Shown piece after piece: positions 8,420 to 16,628 of a stretch of DNA of 64,000 nucleotides (within the stretch, counting starts at the first letter, position 1; the number at the start of each line of letters is the position of its first letter). Both the position numbers and the translations under genes were made by a program. The notes beneath the pieces are model-generated. The model saw only the letters and a list, made by a program, of their open reading frames with translations, did no database searches and was not told where the DNA came from. Source of the stretch: Erysipelotrichaceae bacterium. Lineage in GTDB: Bacteria > Bacillota_I > Bacilli_A > RFN20 > CAG-826. The stretch spans positions 76,527 to 140,526 of the forward strand of contig SVBF01000011.1 of NCBI GenBank assembly GCA_015058945.1, read 5' to 3'.

Positions 8420-10345
8420 TTAGGCCCTGAAGGTGACTTCGCCACCCTTGAGGACGGCAACGCTATAGGCGGGCATGGAAACCTCACCACCAGATTCGGT
8501 GACCTTGCCACCGTCTTTGCCCGTGAGCGAGAAGTCGAGGGTGTGGGTGCCGGTCGCGGTGACTTGGGCGGCGTTTCCGGTCGCGTTGACGAGGAGATAG
8601 TAGTTCGACCCGTTGCCGGCGACCTTGAGGACGCCGATCTTCTTGTCCCCAGTTTCAACTTGGGTGGCCGCCCCACTATAGAGGTATGGGTTGGCGTTTT
8701 TGTAATTGATGGCCGCGGCGGTCTTACTGAAGATCGAATTCTTGTCGGCTTTGTCCTGGTCGGCGTTCTTGCCGGAGAAGGTGTTGCTTGAAGAACTGTT
8801 GCCCTCCATATACGCCTGACTGTTGGTCCTTCCAGAAGCGAAGGGCATCGGGGTACGGTAGGACATGTCCTTGTAGCCACTGCTAGTGCCGGTCATGCCA
8901 AGCTCATCGCCATAATAGACGTAGGAACCGCCCGGGGAGAGGACGTTGAGGGCGTTGGCGAGGACCAATTGCTCTTTGTTGTTGGTTTGGCTCGCGAACC
9001 TGCCGGTGTCGTGGTTGGAAAGGAAGCTCGCCTCGACGCCATTCGGATCTTTTTGGCGAATCCTTTTTTGGTGTCCGGCCACCTCTTCGACCCATTTAGC
9101 TGAGTCGTTCGCGTTCCAGGAATTGCCAGGCCAATAAGAAGCGGAGAAATTGAAGGCGTTCATGCCAGAAGCATAGAACTGCTCGACATAAACGAGGTCG
9201 GTATAGACTTCGCCGATGAGGTAGACGTCGCTCTTTTTAACCTTCATCGCATCGGAGAATTCCTTCCACCAGGCGATGGATTTCTGGAATTTGTCCTGTT
9301 CGACGCGATAGTCGCCTCCACCCCCGTAAATCCAGGTAGCAGCGTCACAACGGAAGCCGTCGACACCCTTGTTCAGCCAATAATTACCGACGTCTTTGAT
9401 GGCTGCGCGGAGATTCTTGTTGTCGTAATTGAGGTCGGGCATGCTATCACCAAAGATTCTTTCGTTCGAATACCAATCAGGATGTTCCGTGCGCCACGGA
9501 TGGTCGTCAGAAGTATGGTTAAAGACCATGTCAAGAATGACTTTGATTCCGCGCTTATGGCAGTCGGCAAGGAGATTCTCGAATTTGTAGTTGTTGACCT
9601 CGTAACGGGATTCGACTGCCTTATAGTTTCTAACGTTATAACCGTGATAATTCTTCGCGGGATGGATCGGCGAGAGCCAAAGCCCGCCGATACCGAGGGC
9701 TTGCAGGTAATCGAGATGGTTCGCGATGCCCTTGAAATCGCCCCAGCCGTCGCCATTGCTATCCGCGAAGGAATAGACCAGTAACTGATACCAGGTGCGG
9801 TGGCGGTTATCGAGTTCTCCCGAGGGGACATATGAAGTTTGGGCGGGTTCGGAGGTCGGTTCCTCTTCAGAGGATTCTTCCGGTTTGATCGGGTTTTCTT
9901 GGTACCACTGGTCCTGGTAATACCACCAATAACCCTTGGAAGTGATCGTGAGGTCCGGGGTCTTGTTCGCGTCGCTGCCTTCGTTGAAGATGAGGTTCAG
10001 GCTGGTCTTGCCCTCGAAATCGAAGGTCTTCCAGTCGGAATCGTAAACGCTAAGCTCCGCGCCGGGCCATTTGTCGAAGAGATTGCCTCCGGCGTCCCAT
10101 GCCCAGACATTGGTCCAATGGCTTTCGCAGAAGACTTTGATGTAATCGATCTCCGGTAAGGAGGTGCCTTGGCTCTTCGAGGTGGTCTTAGAGGAAGAAG
10201 AGGACGGCATGGCGGAGCTCTGGGAGCTTACTTGAGGCGCGCTGGAGTCCTGCTGAGTAGACTGCGAAGACGATGTCGGCGCCGTGGTGGCGCAGGAAAG
10301 CAATAAGCCCGTCATGGATAAGGGCAGGATCAGTTTTCTCTTCAT
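8420..10345 (-). CDS. Surface lipoprotein alpha-amylase (GH13) with starch-binding module
   Basis: Hydrolyses alpha-1,4 links in starch or related glucans outside the cell. A lipoprotein signal ends LLLSC, with Cys18 as the lipid anchor, followed by a Ser/Thr/Gln-rich tether to ~residue 62. Residues ~65-150 resemble a CBM26-type starch-binding module, with aromatic residues in WTNVWAWDAGG and WWYYQDQWY. The GH13 barrel starts near 183. The conserved regions are intact: DMVFNH (272-277), nucleophile D334 in GFRCDAA, acid/base E379 in LIGEVYTD, and D446 in FLSNHDTGR. A C-terminal beta domain follows. The ATG at 10345 has AAGGAG before it. The gene is alone, with its own terminator. With the pullulanase at 29.9 kb it points to starch use. 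Confidence 0.92.
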   Translation of the reverse strand: MKRKLILPLSMTGLLLSCATTAPTSSSQSTQQDSSAPQVSSQSSAMPSSSSSKTTSKSQGTSLPEIDYIKVFCESHWTNVWAWDAGGNLFDKWPGAELSVYDSDWKTFDFEGKTSLNLIFNEGSDANKTPDLTITSKGYWWYYQDQWYQENPIKPEESSEEEPTSEPAQTSYVPSGELDNRHRTWYQLLVYSFADSNGDGWGDFKGIANHLDYLQALGIGGLWLSPIHPAKNYHGYNVRNYKAVESRYEVNNYKFENLLADCHKRGIKVILDMVFNHTSDDHPWRTEHPDWYSNERIFGDSMPDLNYDNKNLRAAIKDVGNYWLNKGVDGFRCDAATWIYGGGGDYRVEQDKFQKSIAWWKEFSDAMKVKKSDVYLIGEVYTDLVYVEQFYASGMNAFNFSASYWPGNSWNANDSAKWVEEVAGHQKRIRQKDPNGVEASFLSNHDTGRFASQTNNKEQLVLANALNVLSPGGSYVYYGDELGMTGTSSGYKDMSYRTPMPFASGRTNSQAYMEGNSSSSNTFSGKNADQDKADKNSIFSKTAAAINYKNANPYLYSGAATQVETGDKKIGVLKVAGNGSNYYLLVNATGNAAQVTATGTHTLDFSLTGKDGGKVTESGGEVSMPAYSVAVLKGGEVTFRA

Positions 10346-10442
10346 GGCAATCTCCTTAGAAAAGATGTGGTACGGGATTTAGTATATATCAATTCCCTTT
10401 TGCGGGGGTAGCGCATACGCATAATGCGCGCTTAAAAAAGGG

Positions 10443-10471
10443 TTGCGAAGGCGTGGGGTTATCGCTAAACT
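10443..10471 (+). promoter_or_regulatory. rpsT promoter
   Basis: TTGCGA (10443-10448), 17-nt spacer, TAAACT (10466-10471), with rpsT starting 30 nt further on. Confidence 0.6.
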
Positions 10472-10501
10472 ATTGCACGCAAATAAGTAAGGAAGAAAAC
10501 C

Positions 10502-10759
10502 ATGCCGAATATCAAATCCCAAATCAAGCGCGACAAGACCAACGAAGAAGCGCGCCAAGTCAACGCCTCCAAGAAGTCCGAGGCCCGCACCGCCATCAAG
10601 AAAGTCGAGACCCTCGTCGCCGAAGGCAAGAAAGAGGAAGCCCTCGTCGCCCTCAAGGAAGCCATCTCCCTTCTCGATAAGCTCGCCCAGGCCGGCGTCA
10701 TCGCGAAGAACTCCGCCGATCGCAAGAAAGCCCACTTGCAGGCCATCTGCGCGAAGTAA
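10502..10759 (+). CDS. rpsT: 30S ribosomal protein S20
   Basis: An 85-residue, strongly basic, helical protein beginning MPNIKSQIKRDKTNEEARQ, the usual S20 start, and ending with GVIAKNSADRKKAHLQ. It binds 16S rRNA at the base of the 30S body. AAGGAAG lies 6-12 nt before the ATG. It is monocistronic, as S20 often is, between its own promoter and a UUCG-loop terminator. Confidence 0.96.
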   Translation: MPNIKSQIKRDKTNEEARQVNASKKSEARTAIKKVETLVAEGKKEEALVALKEAISLLDKLAQAGVIAKNSADRKKAHLQAICAK

Positions 10760-10778
10760 TCCTTCATCAAGAAACCAC

Positions 10779-10806
10779 GGCCATCTTCGGATGGCCTTTT
10801 CCTTTT
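10779..10806 (+). terminator. rpsT terminator
   Basis: Stem GGCCATC/GATGGCC with a TTCG tetraloop (10779-10796), then TTTTCCTTTT. Confidence 0.9.
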
Positions 10807-10823
10807 ATATGCCGCGACGCTAT

Positions 10824-11525
10824 CTAGGAGAGCTCTCCGCTAGAAATAGCGACGACTTTTCCTTCTTCTTTGAAGAGAAGGCGATACTCTTCGTCGACGC
10901 CTAAGACATCGACTTCTTTTAGATCGCCATCGATGTGGGTCTTGGCCTTTTTGCCGCTTAAGGCGTCGTGGTAATGGTAATACGAAAGCGATTCGGCCGG
11001 TTTTAAGCCGTCGAAGATCAGGCGACGCAATTCTTCCCGCACGACTTCATAAAACGCCCCTACGTCCGTTTTTCGCCCCGTTTCGAGGGCGATGGAGGTC
11101 GGAGGGAGACGATAATCCCCGTCAAAAGAGGTTTGATTTACATTGATACCGATCCCAACCACGCAATAAGAGGGCAAGGATCCTTCAAGGAGGATGCCAC
11201 ACACTTTCTTGCCGTTAACCAAAACGTCATTGGGCCATTTGATGGTCACGTTAGCCACGTCAAAGCGCTCTAATGCCCTACTGACCGCGACGGCGCAAGA
11301 AAGCGACAAGATGCCGAGGCGTTCATAAAGCTTTGGGTCCTTCAGCAAAAAGGAAAAGGTCAGATTCTCCCCTTTTTGGCTAAGCCAAACCCTTTCTTCC
11401 CTGCCCTTGCCTTTAGTTTGGTTCAAAGCACGGACAAAGACAAAAGGGACCAAGCGGTCCCAGTTCGTTTTGAGGTAATCGTTCGTGGATTCCAAAGAAT
11501 CGAATTCGAGTAACGTTTCGTCCAT
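10824..11525 (-). CDS. birA: Biotin-protein ligase without DNA-binding domain
   Basis: Joins biotin to the lysine of biotin carrier proteins, using ATP. The 233 residues hold only the catalytic BPL/LplA fold: the biotin/AMP loop is represented by NQTKGKGREERVW near residue 35, KWPNDVLVNGKKVCGILLE near 100 and VGIGINVN near 125. The N-terminal winged helix of bifunctional BirA is absent, so it cannot be the biotin repressor. It is the last gene of the pckA-oad operon, 3 nt after oadB. The obvious substrate is the carrier protein encoded three genes upstream. Confidence 0.92.
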   Translation of the reverse strand: MDETLLEFDSLESTNDYLKTNWDRLVPFVFVRALNQTKGKGREERVWLSQKGENLTFSFLLKDPKLYERLGILSLSCAVAVSRALERFDVANVTIKWPNDVLVNGKKVCGILLEGSLPSYCVVGIGINVNQTSFDGDYRLPPTSIALETGRKTDVGAFYEVVREELRRLIFDGLKPAESLSYYHYHDALSGKKAKTHIDGDLKEVDVLGVDEEYRLLFKEEGKVVAISSGELS

Positions 11526-11528
11526 AGA

Positions 11529-12722
11529 TCAAAGGAAGAGTAAGAGCAAGACGCCCGCGGCGACGGCAGAGCCGATGACGCCGGCGACGTTTGGACCCAT
11601 CGCGTGCATGAGCAAGAAGTTGGTCGGGTCTTCCTTGACACCTTCCTTATGGACGACGCGGGCCGCCATAGGGACGGCGCTGACGCCAGCCGCGCCGATC
11701 ATCGGATTGACCTTACCTTTGGTAAAGAAGCACATGAGCTTGCCACCGAGCACGCCCGAAGCGGTCGCGATGGAGAAGGCGAGGATGCCTAAGACAAAGA
11801 TGAGGATCGTATCGAGGGTCAGGAAGGTCGCCGCGTCGGCGGTGCAGCCCACGCAAATGCCGAGCAAGATCGTGACGATGTACATCAAGGTCTTCGAGAG
11901 CGTCTCCGTGATCTGGGGGACGACGCCGGATTCCTTGATGAGATTGCCGAGCATCAAGCAGCCGATCAAGGCACCCGCGCTAGGGACGATCAAGACGGTG
12001 ACGATGGTGACGATGATCGGGAAGAGGATCTTCTCGGTCTTGGAGACCTCACGCGGGGTCTCCATCTTGATGAGGCGTTCCTTCTTCGTGGTCAAAAGGC
12101 GGATGATCGGAGGCTGGATGACCGGCACCAAAGCCATGTAGGAATAGGCGACGATCGCGATGGAGGAAAGATATTCCGGGGCGAGCTTGGAGGTGACCAA
12201 GATGGCCGTGGGCCCGTCCGCCCCACCGATGATGCCGATGGAGGAGGCGATCTTCGCGTCGAAATTGGTCCATCCTAGGCCGTTTTTGCCGATCGCGATG
12301 GCGCCGATGAAGGTGATGAAGATACCGAGCTGCGCCGCCGCGCCAAGAAGCATCGTCTTCTTGTTCGCAATCAGCGGGCCGAAGTCGGTGGTCGCGCCGA
12401 TGCAAAGGAAGATGAGGCACGGATAAATGCCCCATTTCACGCCGTAATAAAGGAATCCGAAGATGCCTTCGTAATGGGTGACGCCCTCCGCGTCGACGGT
12501 TTTGTTGAAGATTTCCTTGCCGACGAAAGGCAGATTGACGAGCAACATGCCAAAGGCGATCGGCAAAAGGAGGTACGGTTCGAATTTCTTCTTGATCGCG
12601 AGGAAGAGCAATAGGCACGCCACCGCGATCATGATGAGGTTCAGATAGCCGCCCTCGGCGAAAAAGCCGGCGATGCCGGAAGAGGCAAAGAAGGCTTTTA
12701 TCGTTTCCCAGAAGGCTTCCAT
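11529..12722 (-). CDS. oadB: Na+-pumping oxaloacetate decarboxylase, beta subunit
   Basis: The integral membrane subunit that decarboxylates carboxybiotin and exports Na+. The 397 residues have about ten hydrophobic segments. The family signature GIIGGADGPTAI, with the ion-coupling aspartate, and the following YSYMALVPVIQPP are intact. The N-terminal amphipathic stretch MEAFWETIKAFFASSG is typical. It follows the biotin carrier gene by 5 nt. Beta subunits of methylmalonyl-CoA and glutaconyl-CoA decarboxylases are homologous, but the neighbouring OadA-type carboxyltransferase and PckA make oxaloacetate the likely substrate. Confidence 0.93.
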   Translation of the reverse strand: MEAFWETIKAFFASSGIAGFFAEGGYLNLIMIAVACLLLFLAIKKKFEPYLLLPIAFGMLLVNLPFVGKEIFNKTVDAEGVTHYEGIFGFLYYGVKWGIYPCLIFLCIGATTDFGPLIANKKTMLLGAAAQLGIFITFIGAIAIGKNGLGWTNFDAKIASSIGIIGGADGPTAILVTSKLAPEYLSSIAIVAYSYMALVPVIQPPIIRLLTTKKERLIKMETPREVSKTEKILFPIIVTIVTVLIVPSAGALIGCLMLGNLIKESGVVPQITETLSKTLMYIVTILLGICVGCTADAATFLTLDTILIFVLGILAFSIATASGVLGGKLMCFFTKGKVNPMIGAAGVSAVPMAARVVHKEGVKEDPTNFLLMHAMGPNVAGVIGSAVAAGVLLLLFL

Positions 12723-12727
12723 CGCAC

Positions 12728-13090
12728 CTACCCGATGATGGCCAAAGGCTGTTTGGCGGCGACGCTAGCTCCCTTTTCGACGAGGATCGATTTCACTTCG
12801 CCATCAAAGGGCGAGACGACCTCGTTCTCGAGCTTCATGGCCTCGATGATGAAGAGCACGTCGCCCTTCTTCACCTTGTCGCCGAGTTTGAGTTTGACCT
12901 GGGTGACCTGCCCCTGGATCGGGGAAAGGACGGATTCGCCTTTCGCGTCGGTTTGGACCGGTTTAGCCTCGGGCTTCTTCTCCGCTTCTTTGGCGGGAAT
13001 GGCCGCGGGGGCGGATGCGCCGACTTCGTCGATGGCCTCGAGCTCGACCTTATAGGTCTTGCCGTTGACTTTGATTTTGTAGATCTTCAT
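12728..13090 (-). CDS. Biotin carboxyl carrier subunit of the decarboxylase
   Basis: A 120-residue carrier: an N-terminal ~25 residues (MKIYKIKVNGKTYKVELE), an Ala/Pro/Lys-rich flexible linker (~25-50) and a biotinyl barrel with the target lysine K86 in EAMKLEN. It shuttles CO2 between OadA and OadB. The start is ATG 13090: GGAGGATT lies just upstream, and an in-frame ATG at 13132 would overlap the preceding gene. In many bacteria this domain is the C-terminus of OadA; here it is a separate protein, as in methylmalonyl-CoA decarboxylases. Confidence 0.93.
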   Translation of the reverse strand: MKIYKIKVNGKTYKVELEAIDEVGASAPAAIPAKEAEKKPEAKPVQTDAKGESVLSPIQGQVTQVKLKLGDKVKKGDVLFIIEAMKLENEVVSPFDGEVKSILVEKGASVAAKQPLAIIG

Positions 13091-13095
13091 GGGAT

Positions 13096-13395
13096 TCAAT
13101 CCTCCGCTCTTTCGATTTTGACCACGCGGCAATCCTTGCCCGTGGCTTTATGGAATTCGATGGTGGCGACGAGCACCGCCACGACCGCGTCTTCGTCCTT
13201 CTCGAGGATCTTATTCTCGGGACGCGGCGAGATGGTCGTGTGCTTTTGGACCACGTCGATGCCCTTTTGGAACAAGAACGTCGCCCCGATGATGATGAGC
13301 AGGGTCAGGAAGACGATGACGATGGCGATGAGGGCGATCAAAAACGCGTCGCCGATGCCGACTTCCTTATCGCCCCACACGCCGAGAACGTTCAT
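13096..13395 (-). CDS. oadG: Oxaloacetate decarboxylase gamma-like subunit
   Basis: 99 residues with one long membrane helix at ~17-42 (GDAFLIALIAIVIVFLTLLI) and a short cytosolic tail with EDAVVAVLVATIEFHKATG. OadG-type proteins anchor OadA to OadB. The position between oadA and the carrier gene, 2 and 5 nt from its neighbours, supports the assignment; sequence similarity in this family is always low. Confidence 0.82.
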   Translation of the reverse strand: MNVLGVWGDKEVGIGDAFLIALIAIVIVFLTLLIIIGATFLFQKGIDVVQKHTTISPRPENKILEKDEDAVVAVLVATIEFHKATGKDCRVVKIERAED

Positions 13396-13397
13396 GG

Positions 13398-14768
13398 TCA
13401 GACCTCCACCTTGATGAGGGTGGGTTTGGCATCCTCGTTACGCTTGTTGATGAACTTGAGCGCGACGTCGCCGAAAAGGGCGATGGAGAGGACGTCCTCA
13501 TCGCTTTTAGCGATGCCTTTGTATTGCTTCTTTAGTTCCGCGAATTCCGGCTTCAAATCGTCGGCGGGACGATAGGTGATGACCGGGTCGTCGCCGATGA
13601 TCTTCTTGCGGATCTCCTCGTTGACCGGAGCGGGAGAGGCGCCATAGCGGCCATGGAGGTATTCGTTGATCTCCTTCGGCACCATCTTGTAGCGTTCGCC
13701 GGAGATGACATTGAGGACGGCTTGGGTGCCGACCATCTGCGATAAGGGAGTGACGAGCGGCGGATATCCCATGTCCTTACGGACGTTCGGGACTTCGCGC
13801 AAGACGTCGTCGAGCTTATCGGAGGCGCCCTGCTGCTTCAGCTGGTTGATGAGGTTGGAGAGCATGCCGCCGGGGACTTGGTATTTGATGATGTTGGCGT
13901 TGACCGAAAGGACTTTGGGGTTCAAGAGGCCGTTGGCTAGGTATTTGGCGCGCACCGATTGCATCTTCGCCGCGGCGGCGTTAAGCATGTCGACGTTGAG
14001 CTTGGGGTCGAATTCGGTGCCCTGCAAGGCGAAGTTAAGCGACTCGGTGCAAGGCTGTGAGGTGCCGCCGCTTAGGGGCGAAAGGGCGCAGTCGACGATG
14101 TCGACGCCGGCCTCGATGGCCTTGAGGTAGGTCATCTCGCAAAGTCCGCCGGTGCAGTGGCTATGGAGCTCGATGGGGAGCTTGGTGTTCTTCTTTAACG
14201 CCGAGATGAGCTCATAGGCGTCTTTGGGAAGCATGACGCCCGCCATGTCCTTGATGCAGATGCTATCCGCGCCGAGGGCCTCGATCTTCTTGGCGAGCTC
14301 GACGTAATAGGAAACCGTATGGACCGGGGAGGTCGTGTAAGAGAGGGCGATTTGGCATTCGCCGCCGTACTTCTTGGTCGCGCGGACGGCGCATTCGAGG
14401 TTACGGATGTCGTTGAGCGCATCAAAGATGCGGATGACGTCGATGCCGTTTTTGATGGACTTCTCGACGAACTTCTCGACGACGTCGTCGGCGTAATGGC
14501 GGTAGCCCAAGATGTTCTGACCGCGGAAAAGCATCTGCAACTTGGTGTTCTTGCAGACTTTCCTCGCGGCGCGGAGACGTTCCCAGGGATCTTCGTCGAG
14601 GAAGCGGAGACAGGCGTCGAAAGTGGCGCCGCCCCAGATCTCGATCGCGCGGTAACCGACTTGGTCCAACTCCTTTAGGGCGAGGAGGACTTCCTCGGTC
14701 GTCATGCGCGTGGCGAAGAGGGATTGGTGCCCGTCGCGTAGACAGGTCTCGGTGACTTGGACGCCCAT
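13398..14768 (-). CDS. oadA: Oxaloacetate decarboxylase alpha (carboxyltransferase) subunit
   Basis: Moves the carboxyl group of oxaloacetate to biotin, leaving pyruvate. The 456 residues form the TIM barrel and PYC_OADA domain only. Visible key residues are metal ligand D12 in RDGHQS, the barrel lysine K173 in CIKDMAGVM, and the H202/H204 metal pair in LHSHCTGG. The C-terminal biotinyl domain of classical OadA is missing and is supplied by the separate carrier gene. The gene starts 1 nt after the pckA stop. Pyruvate carboxylase subunit B is homologous, but the beta and gamma pump subunits make the decarboxylase role clear. Confidence 0.94.
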   Translation of the reverse strand: MGVQVTETCLRDGHQSLFATRMTTEEVLLALKELDQVGYRAIEIWGGATFDACLRFLDEDPWERLRAARKVCKNTKLQMLFRGQNILGYRHYADDVVEKFVEKSIKNGIDVIRIFDALNDIRNLECAVRATKKYGGECQIALSYTTSPVHTVSYYVELAKKIEALGADSICIKDMAGVMLPKDAYELISALKKNTKLPIELHSHCTGGLCEMTYLKAIEAGVDIVDCALSPLSGGTSQPCTESLNFALQGTEFDPKLNVDMLNAAAAKMQSVRAKYLANGLLNPKVLSVNANIIKYQVPGGMLSNLINQLKQQGASDKLDDVLREVPNVRKDMGYPPLVTPLSQMVGTQAVLNVISGERYKMVPKEINEYLHGRYGASPAPVNEEIRKKIIGDDPVITYRPADDLKPEFAELKKQYKGIAKSDEDVLSIALFGDVALKFINKRNEDAKPTLIKVEV

Positions 14769-14769
14769 T

Positions 14770-16461
14770 TTACGCTAGGGTCTCGGCCTCTTTGACGACT
14801 TTCTCGAGGGCTTCCTTCGCTTCCTCGGGGAGTTCGTCGAAGCCGCCTTTGACGGTCTTCCTGCTTTCGACGAAGGCCACGCGGTCCTTCATGCGGGCGA
14901 TGAGCTGTTTGACGTATTCCCCGTCCTTGAGGTTCGGGACGAAGCCGGGCCATTCCATGATCTCGATGTCGCTGAAGGGGCCCCACTTCTCGAATTTGGC
15001 GCGTCCTTCGACGACGGCCTCGATGACGCCGAGGGTGTCTTCCTTCTGGACTTTTTTGCCGTAGAAGTCGCCGGTGTTGATGATGTAGCAATCGACGTTC
15101 TTCTCCTCGACGAGGTGTTTGAACTTCTTGTAGTCGTTGACGAGCGGATAGGTGCGGAACGGGTTCGCATAGGGCTCGACGACGAGGGCGTTGGGATCGA
15201 CGCCGGGGGCGAGGCGCTCCGCGGAGCTCCTCTTAGTGGCCAAAGTGGCGCCCATGACGGAAGCGAGGGCCGGTCCTTTGATCTTGACGATCGGCGGGAT
15301 GGTCGGGTCCTTCATGATCCAGAAGATGGCGTTGACCGGCGATTCGATCTTGTCGACGCGGTTTGGCGACCAAAGTTTGGACTTGATGGCACGGCCGTTG
15401 CCGTTACGGATATCCTCGGTCACGAGGACGATCTTTCCTTCGGAGTCACGGGTGCAGGAGCAATTCTGGACCGTGATGAGGTATTTGTTGTCCGGGCAGC
15501 CGGTGGGATAGTCGTTGGTCTTGTCGAAATAGGTCGGCTCGAGGGCGATCGAGGCGCAGGTCTCGTCGTTGATGATGAAGGCATCGTCGTGAAGGACCTT
15601 GATCGCGGGGTATTTGCCGCCGTGCTTGGCGTGGGTGATCGTGGATTTGCCCGAGCCGGAGAGCCCATAGACCGAGGCGACGAACTTACGGCCGTCGGCG
15701 AGGGTGTATTCCTTTTGGCCGCCATGGCAAGAGGCATAGCCGTTGCGGTTGGCGATAGCCCAGGCGATGGTGAGGGTGCCCTTCTTATGCTCGCCGAAAT
15801 AACGCATGCCCAAGATGGCGGCGCAGTTGGTCGGCGTGGAGAAATAGGCCAAGCACTTGCCTTCGCAGATGTCGGTCTGGTCCGGGGCGCCCTTCCAGGC
15901 GGGGTCGGAGAAGATGTAGATGTCGGGTTCCTTGCCACCGCCGACGGGGATGGAACGCTGATACATCTTGTAGTATTCGTCGTTGATGTATTGGAAGTTG
16001 AGGAGCCAGTTATAGGCGATCATCTCGAATCCTTCGGGGATGAGAAGGTGCGCCTTGACCATGAACTCGGGGTCGAGTCCGATGTAGGCTTCCGCGTGGT
16101 AAAGCTTACGGAAACGGGTGTCGTAGACGGCTTCCATGAGCAACTTGTCGAGGCGATCGGCGTCGACGCCGGGTTCGCCTTGGATGCGACGCGCGGCGGC
16201 ATAGCGGCCGGTGATCGCGCCATCGTTGAAGAGCAAGACCTTCGCGTCGCGGTCGAGGCCGATCTTCTCGGCTTCGAACACCGGCATGTCGGTGACGACG
16301 GTGCCCGGCGAATTCTTCGCGAGTTCGTACGCCTCCTTCAGCGAGTTGATCTTGACGACGTTATTGCCGTAGAAAGCCGCTTCGATGATGGAGCGGGTTT
16401 TGGAAAAACCGGGCTTGCCTTTGCCGATTTCTTCCGTCGGGTAGAATGCCTTCGTGGACAT
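14770..16461 (-). CDS. pckA: ATP-type phosphoenolpyruvate carboxykinase
   Basis: Interconverts oxaloacetate + ATP and PEP + CO2 + ADP. The 563 residues include YFGEHKKGTLTIAWAIANRN, the kinase P-loop GLSGSGKST near 266, the metal/nucleotide region LHDDAFIINDE and the C-terminal PYANPFRTYPL, all typical of the ATP-dependent class, though somewhat longer than the usual ~530. The start is ATG 16461, which has AGGAGGTT at ideal spacing; the 37 in-frame codons upstream are 5' UTR. It heads the operon with the Na+-pumping decarboxylase. In that setting it should run towards oxaloacetate, making ATP from PEP. That direction is inferred. Confidence 0.95.
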   Translation of the reverse strand: MSTKAFYPTEEIGKGKPGFSKTRSIIEAAFYGNNVVKINSLKEAYELAKNSPGTVVTDMPVFEAEKIGLDRDAKVLLFNDGAITGRYAAARRIQGEPGVDADRLDKLLMEAVYDTRFRKLYHAEAYIGLDPEFMVKAHLLIPEGFEMIAYNWLLNFQYINDEYYKMYQRSIPVGGGKEPDIYIFSDPAWKGAPDQTDICEGKCLAYFSTPTNCAAILGMRYFGEHKKGTLTIAWAIANRNGYASCHGGQKEYTLADGRKFVASVYGLSGSGKSTITHAKHGGKYPAIKVLHDDAFIINDETCASIALEPTYFDKTNDYPTGCPDNKYLITVQNCSCTRDSEGKIVLVTEDIRNGNGRAIKSKLWSPNRVDKIESPVNAIFWIMKDPTIPPIVKIKGPALASVMGATLATKRSSAERLAPGVDPNALVVEPYANPFRTYPLVNDYKKFKHLVEEKNVDCYIINTGDFYGKKVQKEDTLGVIEAVVEGRAKFEKWGPFSDIEIMEWPGFVPNLKDGEYVKQLIARMKDRVAFVESRKTVKGGFDELPEEAKEALEKVVKEAETLA

Positions 16462-16516
16462 AGATGTTTGAACCTCCTGACCTCTAGATAGGTCGAATGT
16501 TTCCGAAATTTGACTT

Positions 16517-16525
16517 ATGATAGCA
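16517..16525 (-). promoter_or_regulatory. Extended -10 promoter of the pckA-oad-birA operon
   Basis: Minus strand TGCTATCAT gives an extended -10 element about 55 nt before the pckA ATG. No good -35 is visible, which is common with extended -10 promoters. Confidence 0.45.
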
Positions 16526-16586
16526 CGTTTTGGCGGTTTTATGAGGATAGTTCTTAAGAAAAATCTACGCATCTTTCGGCGAGGAA

Positions 16587-16613
16587 AACAAAAAGCCCAT
16601 CGGGAGGATGGGC
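16587..16613 (-). terminator. holA terminator
   Basis: Stem GCCCATC/GATGGGC (16595-16613) followed on the minus strand by TTTTTGTTTT. It separates the holA run from the pckA operon. Confidence 0.8.
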
Positions 16614-16628
16614 GTTAAGGCTTTTGGC

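Noticed and set aside
15115-16491. 458-codon plus-strand ORF opposite pckA
   Set aside because: It lies entirely opposite a fully recognisable gene, has low-complexity V/D/G/R composition and no ribosome site. It is an effect of codon use in a G+C-rich genome. The same applies to the long ORFs opposite alaS (21774-22901) and opposite the repeat lipoprotein (50537-51820).
16462-16572. N-terminal extension of PckA by 37 residues
   Set aside because: The strong AGGAGGTT before ATG 16461 and the extended -10 inside the extension show that it is untranslated leader.
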